NCBI GenBank assembly: GCA_016785225.1
Contig: JAFBJZ010000894.1
Coordinates: forward strand, 1-64,000
DNA: 64,000 nt
Source of the DNA: Psettodes erumei
Lineage: Eukaryota; Chordata; Actinopteri; Pleuronectiformes; Psettodidae
Reading direction: 5' to 3'
The notes beneath the pieces are model-generated. The model was not told where the DNA came from and made no database searches. It saw only the letters and a list, made by a program, of their open reading frames with translations. Below are positions 1-9,564 of this stretch, one piece after another; positions within the stretch are counted from its first letter, which is position 1; the number at the start of each line of letters is the position of its first letter. The position numbers were made by a program, and so were the translations under genes.

Positions 1-405
1 AATCCCAAGATTATTAAAACAAATCCTTTGGGCCTAACAAGGTCTATAAACTGTTACCTAGCATTTACCAAGAGCCCGAAGCATAAGAAGAGAGCTGCCG
101 TTAACAGACGTGACTGGGGTTGCGCTACACTCATCTAGTTGAGAACTGTTCCGGGTGTGGTTCGATCTTAGTGGAAGCAGGGTGGGCGTCTGGATGGAGG
201 CAGTGAGTAGCTAGGCGAGTCTCTTCGCTACAATCCAGTAAATATTCTTCCTCTCTCTCAAATTCTACAAAAGTATCTGATTAGAATCCCTCGAAGTAAA
301 ACATTGGGCTTGGGGCTGAACAGGTTTGAGTAGACGATTAGACTAGGAAGAGGAGAAGAATCTTTTGATAGATTAAAAGCTGGATCAGGATTAATGACCT
401 CCTGT
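1..405 (-). mobile_element. Helitron-linked segment, copy 1 (helicase C-terminal remnant)
   Basis: This segment matches 51911-52315 over its whole length with scattered differences, in the same orientation. In the 51.9-kb copy the matching DNA encodes, on the minus strand, the C-terminus of a Helitron PIF1-like helicase, so positions about 240-405 here are the same coding tail and the rest is the sequence beyond it. A short inverted repeat (GACCT, 4-base loop, AGGTC) lies near base 45. Similarity stops at about 405, where a few tens of bases resembling the 3' part of the L2 LINE near 15205-15240 follow. The copy starts at or before the window edge. Confidence 0.6.
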
Positions 406-454
406 CGACAGGACGAAGATTAAAGAAAAGGAAAGAGTAAAAAGTATTAAGACC

Positions 455-637
455 TCGCTGGTGTGGTTGCTGGCGGGGCTTTTATGGTGGTGTGTTGATT
501 GCCTAATGATGAGCTCCAGGTGTGCCTCGTCTGCCTGTCCGGGACCAGCCATGCCTCCTGTCACCGCCTGGGGGCAAGAGAGAAGAGAGGTAGAGGCAAC
601 CCGGAAAGCCACACCCAACCTGGGCCATCACAATTAA
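455..637 (-). repeat. Truncated solo LTR (same family as 49710-50211)
   Basis: The outer part of the LTR family seen complete at 24872-25452, 28927-29486 and 49710-50211 is present. It includes the TATA-like ataaaagccc on the minus strand near 480 and the terminal gggccatcaca at 627-637. The minisatellite and the poly(A)-signal half are missing. Read on the minus strand it would begin TGTGATGGCCC. Confidence 0.65.
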
Positions 638-675
638 AACATCTCACTGCAGGCAGCCATTAGCAACAAGCTTTA

Positions 676-1200
676 GCAACAAGCAGAAGAGATTTATTTG
701 GGCCAAGAAACACAAGGAATGGACATTGGGCTAGAGTTCAAATTTGAGATCTTTGGTTCCACCCGCTGTGTCTTTGTGTGACTCAGAAAAGGTGAACAGA
801 TGGCCTCTAAGTGCATGGTTCCCACCGTCAAGCATGGAAGAATATGTGTGATGGTTTGGGGGTGCTTTGCTGGTGACACTGTTGGGGATTTATTAAAAAT
901 TTGAGGCACACTGAACCAGCATGTCTACCACAGCATCCTGCAGTGACATGCCATCACATCTGGTTTGCATTTATTTGGACCATTATTCATTTTTCAAAAC
1001 AAAGGGTGGCTATTTTGAAGAATCTAAAATATAAAACAAGTTTAGAGTTTAGATTCATTCACACTTTTTGTTTACTGCATAATTCCATATGTGTACATTC
1101 ATACTTCAGTGAGAATCTAGTACGTAAATAGTCATGAAAATAGAAAAGAAAAAAGAAAACCATTGAGTGAGAAGGTGTGTCCAAACTTTTGACTGGTATG
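676..1200 (+). pseudogene. Tc1-like transposase relic with 3' terminal repeat
   Basis: Translation on the + strand, with frameshifts and stops, gives pieces typical of fish Tc1 transposases: an IWAKKHKEW-like stretch near 690, VPTVKHG and VMVWGCFAGDT near 820-880, and GTLNQHVYHSILQ near 905-945. These surround the second catalytic aspartate region of the DDE domain. The right end carries ggtgtgtccaaacttttgac at about 1174, the usual inner part of a Tc1 inverted repeat. The 5' half of the element (DNA-binding domain and left repeat) is absent. This is a dead copy. Confidence 0.75.
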
Positions 1201-1993
1201 TATGGTATTTACCTTAAATATTTTTAAAACATTGCTAAATGATAAATAGCTGATTAAAATTTGTCTGCAGAAAAGGTATCTCTATATTAGGTTACTTGAA
1301 GTTGGGCCACCAAGCAGCCTTAGCCAAATAAACATCATATTATATTGTTGGTCTATTTTGGGGAGATTGACCTTTAATTTTATTGCCAAACATTGATTTT
1401 GCTCATTTACCAACTGCAGCAAAATGCCAAAAGAGGGACAGGCTAAAGAGCAGAAAGAAAGGGAGCTACAGCAGGCCACCCAGGGTAGCAGCTCTCTTCT
1501 TTCCATCTCTCTAGTCATCTAGCACAAAGGAAGATGACATCACAGAGTCCAGAGCCATGTACATGGACAGCTACAGAAAAAATGCTGAAATAGTGAATGC
1601 TAAAGACCATCATCTTTATGTAAATTGATCATGTGGTCAAAATACTTTGAGTATTAAATATCTGCATGAGTGTATGGGTATTGGCATAAAAATATGTATG
1701 TGAGTGAAAGATGTGCTACTTATGTAACTAACCATGATAAATAATTATGAGAGTGCCATCATTTTTTAATCTTTTTTTTCAGCACCTGCCCTCCAAGATG
1801 TCACAGCCCTGTGAACGGCTGATGATCATTTACTGACTGGCGAGACTGAACAAACTGGTGATGTGTGGAAGGGAGGACCAGTCTTTTAAACTGCATGTGC
1901 AGATGATGACTGGTGATTGAGGACAGTTAATAACTGGAGTTGGTGGGAATGTACAGCGGAGCCACGCTTGGAGACACATACCACTGTTGCCAC
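1201..1993. other. No recognisable feature
   Basis: AT-rich single-copy-looking DNA. No coding signature, RNA gene or repeat was recognised. Confidence 0.5.
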
Positions 1994-2864
1994 CTGAACC
2001 TGGTGGTGAGCAATGGAGGCTCACCACGCATAACCAAGTTAAACCACATGGCTTTCTTTGTCTTGGAAACAAAGGAAAGCACCGGAACCTTAAAGTCCCA
2101 CAATCCTCCAGGTGTGAAATCCGATCCAGCAGCCACCACTGGATGACTGTGGCATGTGACCTCTGAGGTCACAAGTCGTATAAAGGCTGTGCTCAGCCTT
2201 TGCTCGCTCTCTTCTCCAAGCTCTCCAACTTCTCTTCCAACTCTTCCTACTCCTCTTCTCACCCTGGAGCCACTCTCCAGGGACCCCCAGCTGTGCAGCT
2301 GCAGCTGGCCATCTGAGGTAGCCTGCTGACAAAAGCAGATCCTCAGGCCTTTCCTCACAGCAGCAACGCGAGAGCCTGCTGAGGAACGATCAAGATCCGG
2401 CAAACAAACTCCATTAGCCAACAAACACAAGGTTTGTAGGCTAATCCTCCATACAACAGGAGCCACACAGCGAGTTAGCACCGAGCTGCTAACCAACTAC
2501 ATCAAAGGAGCGGCCAGTTTTCCTCCAGCTTCTGCCATTAGGACCGCACAGCAAAGACTGCCTTCCAACATCAGAATTCCAACTCTCTCAGCTTGGCCCT
2601 TCCATCAGGAACCACCAGCCAAAGGAGCAACACACCAGTCTCTCACACCAGAACTGGTAAAACCATCTGGGCCTAGTCAAGCTAAAATAAGCTAAGCTAA
2701 AGATAAATCAAGAACTGTGATTTGATGTATGTGTTTACTGAGTGTTGTGATCAGTTTGGTAGACAGGTTATTGTATAGTTGGCTCTGCCACATTGTTAAG
2801 TAGATATAGTTAGGTTATGCTTGCATGCTAACTAACCATCCTTCCTCTTACCTGGCACCTCATG

Positions 2865-2904
<40 letters not shown>

Positions 2905-2977
2905 CCAGCACATGGTCTGAGTGCCTCCACAGATCTTCTTTGTTCAGGGCCTCCAGGCCTCAGCAGCCATTTTGACA

Positions 2978-3013
<36 letters not shown>

Positions 3014-3437
3014 TACCTGTAGAAAGTACACTGTAGCTAGATTGTATGTTTCCTTTCTTTTATTCTTTTTAATAAATGATTATTAAACATACCTGCTGTC
3101 TATTTAATGTTGCACAAGACTGAATTCCGCCAACAACTCCAAATTCCTTCTACCTAAACTAGTTGTTAATCTGGTAATATTGGTTCTAGTTATTAAATTA
3201 ATTATTAATCAGAGTTCCAAATTGACAATTTAGGACTATTTATGAGATTGATGTAATAAATTGGCTATCTTTCCCTTGTCAAAAGGGTGGTGCCCCCAGG
3301 TGATCTAATGTATTAGATCCAATTATTTAATAATTAATAATTATTATTCTAATAATTATTAACTATTTTGGATAGCCAAACCCCAATAATTAGTGCCCTG
3401 AGAAGGCAAACTCAACAAAGGGTGCTCCAACAAATGG
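1994..3437 (+). repeat. LTR-like repeat, copy A (about 1.45 kb)
   Basis: This is nearly the same sequence as 50413-51870. It begins TGAACCTGGTGG and could end ...GCTCCAACA, giving TG...CA termini. A TATA box (tataaagg) lies at 2179-2186, followed by a CT-rich stretch suited to transcription start, and AATAAA is at 3071-3076. Just past the end is TGGTGCCCCCGTGAGG (3440-3455), which has the TGG start of a retroviral primer-binding site. The layout fits U3, a very long R and U5 of an LTR retroelement. Two (CA)n tracts lie at 2869-2900 and 2981-3008. No coding region of the parent element was found beside it. It could instead be a non-LTR repeat that carries a promoter. Confidence 0.5.
2179..2186 (+). 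promoter_or_regulatory. TATA box in LTR-like repeat A
   Basis: The motif tataaagg is followed by gctgtgctcagcc and a pyrimidine-rich tract. The same arrangement is conserved at 50600-50607 in copy B. Confidence 0.5.
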
Positions 3438-4075
3438 TGCCCCCGTGAGGTAAAGAACAATTGGTGACCACGTGTTACGCTGGCCCAACACCACTCCCAC
3501 TTGGGAGAGCACCCAAAACACAATGGGAATACGGAGTCAAATCTCTTGAGGAAAAGCAGCTCAAATATTAGAACACAAATATTAATTTGTTGTTATTTGC
3601 TTTTGTTGTACTAATAGGTCTTATTTCCAATGAAATTACCCTGTAATGAAAACTATAGTATTTGCTTGACATTTGGACAGTATATCAATAACTCAGTTAT
3701 CCACAAACCTTCCAAACTTTGATATGTCATTCATAATTAGACTTGATTTAGCTACATCTTACTTACTTACGTCTACTTTAGCCTATGTGAGAGAAATCTG
3801 AAGCTGTGCATGTTCAAACCATTAGAAAATAACACAGACCATTATAATGTACTTGGCAATGCTTAAAAAATATCAAATAGTTTTTGATGTAGGTTTGAAC
3901 ATAGTGTATAAATGCAAAGTGTGGGTCAGGAACTTGTAGGTGCCTGACAGTAAGCACCTGAAGAGCAGCGGCAAAAACAGGTGAAAACAATTGTTGTTAG
4001 CCCTACCAAAAGTTGTTTGGCTGGGAACAACAGGATGATTAACAGCAAGGTCTAAAGTTATCATAGTTGTCAATG
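3438..4075. other. Repeat leader, then unassigned AT-rich DNA
   Basis: Positions 3438-3477 continue the similarity with copy B (up to ccacgtgtta). From 3478 the two copies differ, and here the sequence could be the leader of the parent retroelement. No open gag-like frame was seen. Confidence 0.4.
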
Positions 4076-4231
4076 TCTACGTCTTCATCATCCTCTGATG
4101 CATCATCACTATCCATGTTCTGGTCATCCAAAAATTAATCCTCATAATCTTCAGGGAGTGGAGGAATACCATCACCTTCTGCAGCAACCTCAACTTTGTC
4201 TTCCTCTTCCTCAGTAGAAGAGATGTAGACT
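4076..4231 (-). pseudogene. Exon-like acidic coding stretch, unidentified
   Basis: On the minus strand a pyrimidine tract and AG (ctttttactttcag, plus-strand 4230-4245) precede a frame rich in Glu and Asp. It reads VYISSTEEEEDKVEV and ends PPLPEDYED at a TAA. The same frame continues after the stop with FLDDQNMDSDDASEDDEDVD. It may be a last exon with an acidic C-terminus, or a decayed copy in which the stop is a mutation. I do not recognise the protein and no partner exon was found nearby. Confidence 0.3.
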
Positions 4232-4245
4232 GAAAGTAAAAAGTA

Positions 4246-5880
4246 GGGAAGAATTAAATTTGCATATCTGTGACTGCATTACATGTGTTAGAAGCTCCCT
4301 GTTGCAAACCCATACACAAGGAGAAAAGTAGAAGAAATATTTTATATGTCACTATGGCTTAATAAGGATTATTGTTAACTAACTAGTCAATCTTAAACTA
4401 TAGACAACAAATTCATTTACAATCCCCAGTTCTCTTGACAGTAAAGTTTCCACACATTTAACTAATATTCTAATGGCGTAATTTTACTTCTGGTTCACCC
4501 TTTCACTCCAAGTTTAAGCATGACTGTCTTGATCGTGGTGTTTCTGCTATGATGGATCTCTGTACACTTATCTAATGTGTTCTAATTAGTCAAAATTTGG
4601 GAAGGAATCGTATTTTGTGTGCATACAATAGCATTTTGAGCTCTCAGTGTAGCATGGACTGTGGGTCACTGTAAAAAAGTAAAACATTGGTGGGACAAAA
4701 AGAAGAAGGAGGGGGTCATTATTATAGTTTACAGTTTCTTATCTAATTGGTCAGGGTGATTTAAGAGTTCATTATAAGCAATAATTACAAGCAGAGGTAA
4801 ATGTAAATGTATTTTGCCAAAAGGTAGTCAAAGTTATATTTAATGACATGAATGTTATACTGTTATGGTCAATGTTTTAGAGAAAATAAATGTCTCAGAC
4901 AAATACTATAAAAATACTCTGCCTGAAATATTAATTGATATCTGACCTGAATTTTCCACAAAGGCGTTTAGTGGTTTTGTTAACGACTCTAAAATTAACA
5001 TCTACTCTTTCTCTCACTTTTAAAAATCCAGAATCTAAGGACATGAAAATATTGTTTAATTGTTAAATGTGGATGATGATGTTGACACGCAAAACAATCC
5101 CTGAAATCACAGACGTTCAATAGTCATGTTTTAGTAAGTAAAGCTCAGGTAAAAAGTCTGATAAAAGCTTATTCTTTAAGAAGTGTGGCAAGAGCACTGG
5201 CCCTCATTAAAACTGGAAGCATAATACACAAGCCATTTTGATGCTGGGAAATGGAAGAAAGTAACCACACTTTGAAAAAAATATTCCCTCACTGTAATGT
5301 GCCAGAATCTGCTGAATGTGTACTCTGTACAGTGTAAAATTTTCATTGGAGGGCATCATTGATAACAGATATGTTGACCTAAAATATAAACGTAACACTT
5401 TTGGTTTTGCTCCTATTTTTCATGAGTTGAAATAAAACATCTCAAACTTTTTTTTCTGATTTCTCTCAAGAGAAAGATAATCCAGTCTGCAGAACTCAAC
5501 ATATGTCATTCAACCATCAGATATCTAAGGAGGCAGCACTGTGAACCCTGTGCATGTGCACTGACCACACGTCACCATTATTGGTGGACATACCAGATAT
5601 GGAGTGATGAAATCAGGCCACTGACCCTCAGTGTTGTTCAACTGGCTATAAATGTGCTCCAGATGAAAACTTCTCCTTCTAACTTCAACTAAGAAGTTTA
5701 TGATCTGCAGTGTGATTTCTAACCCATAAAATTTAAAACGTTGTGCATATTGCTTTTATACTTTTGGTCAGCATAGATATTTATTTAACCACTCATAGGT
5801 AAAATATTTTACCAGAAAGAATTTCTTTTTCTTCTACAATGCTGCTACTCATGTGCAGCAGGAGGCGGTAATGCACTTGT
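4246..5880. other. No recognisable feature
   Basis: AT-rich DNA upstream of SDHAF3. No convincing coding sequence, RNA gene or transposon ends were seen. Confidence 0.45.
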
Positions 5881-5899
5881 TGGCTAGTTTGCCACTCTG

Positions 5900-6036
5900 A
5901 AGAAGAAGGTTAACTTCCGGAATAATACAAGGACATATGTCGGTTATATAACTCTTCTGTCTGTCGCTGTTTTGAGTAATCGGGCGTCTCGTATACGTTT
6001 TAGACACACACTGTAAGAAAATAGAGTTTTCACGCA
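5900..6036 (+). promoter_or_regulatory. SDHAF3 promoter / 5' UTR region
   Basis: An ETS-family site (ACTTCCGG, 5913-5920; reverse CCGGAAGT) lies 117-124 bases before the start codon. ETS/GABP sites are common in promoters of nuclear genes for mitochondrial proteins. A gttatataac stretch at 5943-5952 could act as a weak TATA element. The transcription start was not determined. Confidence 0.5.
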
Positions 6037-6213
6037 ATGGCTGCTTCTGCCCACGTCTCCAGAGTACGCTCCCTGTACAAGAGTATCCTGGTCCTGCACC
6101 GGTTCCTTCCGTTTGATTTAAGAGCCCTCGGTGACCAGTATGTGAGAGACGAGTTCAGAAGACACAGGACTGCTTCACCCGAGGAGACCAGGAGCTTCAT
6201 GACAGAGTGGGAG
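6037..6213 (+). CDS. sdhaf3: SDHAF3 exon 1 (succinate dehydrogenase assembly factor 3)
   Basis: The exon codes for 59 residues and starts at an ATG in a good context (gcaATGG). The translation has HVSRVRSLYKSILVLHRFLP, then GDQYVRDEFRRH and ends TEWE, matching the first half of vertebrate SDHAF3/ACN9. SDHAF3 is an LYR-motif protein of the mitochondrial matrix that helps assemble the iron-sulfur subunit SDHB into complex II. The LYK at residues 13-15 (RSLYKSIL) sits where the LYR motif falls. The exon ends in phase 0 at gag|gtaacc. The exon has no stop or frameshift. The second exon lies 13 kb downstream beyond many transposons. Confidence 0.93.
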
Positions 6214-6689
6214 GTAACCACATATCACTAAGTACTAATTAAGTCTTGTATGAAGTCACCTGTCTGCCACCACTGACGGTATGACTACTGATTGCCACCT
6301 CGAGGACAAAGTATACATTGTTAAGTCATTACAGTTATTTATGTCAAATCTAACGTGCAGGATGGTATTAACCAAGGTACTGTTAATGTGGATTTATATT
6401 CCGAATTAACCACACGATTCCGTCATTTAAAATATGAAAGTAAAGTAAAATAAAAAGTTTTCAACTTCGTGATGGTGATAAATTCCTCTAAGGAAAATCG
6501 AGTAATGCTTAAAAAGTCAACACAACTAACTAACACTAACAAAGTAAATCCATCTACTGTAATTACTTTAAACGTAGTCATTATATAAATATAGTATCTT
6601 GTTCCATTACGTGTGGGTCTATCATAATCTGCACGACCAGAACTGTGGTTTAGGCAACACATCCATAGTGTAATGCTGATTTGTTGCTT

Positions 6690-7145
6690 TTCAAATTAAA
6701 GATATCTACAATTTATATCTCACTAGATGCAACGTTAATTCTTGATGTCCACAATTCAAATTTCACCACTGTAAATACCCACAGTTCTTCTTACATTCCG
6801 GATACCATAAATTGACTCAAGAGATCACATATTAATTTTGGCTGGTCAAAATTAAATTACTGATATGTTGACTTAGCATTGTCAATTTTAAAACTGTTAT
6901 TTTAGATATTTATAATTATTTTATATAATTATCAAGAACTGTATTGCAGATATCTGATGCATATCTGCATTAGATATCTGGGATGCAACTTTTACTAGTA
7001 GAAATTATATTCATAATATTAATAATTATACTTAAGATATCTACAATTTTATAAATTTTATAAATTGTCAGAATTGAATTTTAAACATCAGAAATGGAAT
7101 TTCCATCAGTCAAAATGTTATTGTAAACATCTTCAATTAAGAAAT
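6690..7145. repeat. Degenerate AT-rich repeat with AGATATCT motifs
   Basis: The palindrome AGATATCT or close variants recur at about 6700, 6949, 6971 and 7036, spaced by AT-rich DNA with related phrases (aattta, catcagaaatggaatttc). This looks like a decayed short-period or MITE-like repeat. No target duplication was identified. Confidence 0.35.
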
Positions 7146-8014
7146 GAAAAGTCATACTCAAAAATAATGTGTTAAATTAACATCAATGTGTTAAAAAGAG
7201 TATGGAAACTGGATTGTCTGCACATTATGAAGACATTTGGTTTGTTGGCATGTTGGACACATCACAAATTTAAATTGTGAATAGGCCTATATTACATCGT
7301 GGCCATACAGCGCTACTTGTTAAATGTGAAATTGGCTTGTGATACTGGGGGCTGAGATGGAGCTGTGTTCTAAACTGAATATGTTTACTCACTTAAATTG
7401 CAAAATAGTTAGAGAAAATTTGTTCATTGCTTTGTGAAATTTCAGATCAGCTGTTAATATGACTACCTGCTAAGGGATGCAGAAATAATACTGGATCATT
7501 ATTCTGAGCATTTTTTAAAAAAGTACTTGGTATAGCTGCATTTCTCATTTTCAAGTTAGTCTCAGCATAAATCATATGCTATCTGTCCATACAATAATAA
7601 CTCAATTTACAGTTTACTACTGGATAAATAAACTGTAAAATAGACAGTAAATGATCACACGAAAATTGTCCTTAATAAGTGAAAATTTTATCTGTAACTC
7701 AGTAGGTGAACTGTGGTCAATGCCTAAGTTACTGAAAAACTGACCTCACATTATTGCATTGATATGCCACTGTGGTTTCATAAGATCATACATTCTAAAC
7801 ACAGGTTTAAAACTGATTAGACCACAGCTGAGCAACAATGCTACACTGTTAGCATACAAAATAACCACTTTGTTTTTACATTAAACTATCTTATCTATCT
7901 TATCTTTAGCAAAAAAACCCCCAACACATTTCCATTGAAATACTGAAATCATTATTTAGTGTCCCCAGTGGTACAGTTGGGTCCAAACAGTCCAAAAAAC
8001 ATTGTCCCTTTGAC
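7146..8014. other. Intronic DNA, nothing recognised
   Basis: AT-rich sequence in the SDHAF3 intron without coding or repeat signatures I can name. Confidence 0.4.
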
Positions 8015-9564
8015 TAGGGTTGGGAAATCTTTGGGTATCTCACAATTTGATTCCGTTATGATTCTGAGGCCCACAATTTGGTTAAGAAAATATTATATCA
8101 ATGCATCTTAATGCATAATAGTTTTCTAAAAAATAAATGGTAGTATATGGTAGTAGTATTATGAAGATTCAGCATGAATCATGAAGTTATTTACTTCCAT
8201 TGACTTTTATTAATACAATTATTTCAAATCTTTTCACAAATCTTATGCAATGAAAGTCACAACCGAGTTAGTGATACATTTCACTCTTTCTAAGTTGTTA
8301 TTTTATTTTGTTTGTCAGGTCAGTACTTGCCTGATTGTTCACTTATCTCCAGGTGGTAGTGTGCAGTGTGGTTGTGCATGTTGGTTGTGTTGTCTGGGTG
8401 TCTCTAGTGTTTCAATTTCCTTTCACACAACTTACGTGCAACGTTTGTCCTTTTCACCGCTGCCCTTTAATTCATAAAAGCCAAAATGTTGCCATACATG
8501 AGCTTTGAAGCCAGAGGGTGCCGGTCGGATTTTGCACTTTAGAAGTTGCTGTCATTCCGCAATGTTTTCCAAACATTTGGATGATGCATGCTGGTTACTA
8601 GTGGTGGGCGGATCGATCCAAATATCAATACCAAGTCGGGATCGGTATCAGATCGATCGGCAAAGAGGAAACAGCCAGGTCGCCGGACTTGCCGCTCCTG
8701 TGTCAGCGCAGAGTAGGCACACTTTGCTCCCCCTTCCCCCTCTTGTGTTTAGATGTTGCGCCATCACATGAGTCACGTGACGTGAATTAGACACGCAAAG
8801 CAAACAAACAAGCAAGTTGCTGGCTCAGGTTCATCAGCACAGGCACAACAGAAGAATGGCAGAGAGGAAGAGAAGCGCCGTGTGGCTGTATTTTCAAGCT
8901 GAAAATTAAACGACAGCTAAATGTGAGATTTGCAAAAAAACTCGTAAGGTATAGTGGAAACACTACCAATTTACATAAACATCTAAAAAACCATCCCAAA
9001 GAAAGCATGGAGCTGCAAAAACAGAGAGTGGAGGAGAGAAATCCTCCAGTATAATTTAATTTTTGTATCATAGTTTCTCAAAAGTACTTGTTTTTATATT
9101 TTTACTGATTTGCATGCACTTTTTATTTAAGATTTTTCTTAAAGCATTTGATAATAAAGCATTTTCTATTTAATTATAAACTTTGTCCTAATTCTGTCCT
9201 GGGTTTTAACTATTTAATAATAAAAGGAAACATCACAAAAACACTTAAGGTCATAAAAATTAATCAAGATTTAGCAATTCAATGATGCGTCTACCTTATT
9301 TATTGATAAGTATCGTATCGGTATCGGCGGTATCTGGCCCGTATTTACTTGGTCTCGGATCGATACCAAAATATGCAGTATCGCACACCACTACTGGTTA
9401 CGTCCGTTATGTTTCACCAGCTGATTGGTTTTAATCAAGCTCGGTGTTATTATCACAGACGGCAAGTTTTTTTAAACTTCCGATTATGGATCTTTCCGCA
9501 TTGATTAATAATCCCTCGACAATCATGATGTATCTAAGAATCTTTTTTTTTTCTCTCACCCCTA
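8015..9564. mobile_element. Decayed hAT-like element (outer)
   Basis: The left end starts tagggttgggaaatc followed by tctcacaatttgattccg. The right end is gtatctaagaatc, a T run and tctcacccctac. Both phrases resemble termini of widespread fish hAT-like repeats, and the outer few bases (TAGGG/CCCTA) are inverted. No clear 8-bp duplication survives. The interior at 8599-9393 is a later insertion. No transposase was recognised in the remaining DNA. Confidence 0.4.
8599..9393 (+). mobile_element. Non-autonomous hAT element with BED-finger remnant
   Basis: It is flanked by a perfect 8-bp duplication, CTGGTTAC, at 8591-8598 and 9394-9401, the duplication size of hAT elements. The ends are inverted: TAGTGGTGGGCGG at the left and, read inward from the right, TAGTGGTGTGCG. 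Inside, about 8850-9050 translates with breaks to a BED-type zinc finger (CEICKKTRK, then NLHKHLKNHP), the N-terminal DNA-binding part of hAT transposases. The catalytic domain and RNase H fold are missing, so it needed a transposase from elsewhere. A cut, inverted copy lies at 33949-34380. Confidence 0.88.

Noticed and set aside
1927..2496. 189-residue minus-strand frame within LTR-like repeat A
   Set aside because: The corresponding region in copy B is broken, the repeat's promoter lies on the other strand, and no family similarity was seen.
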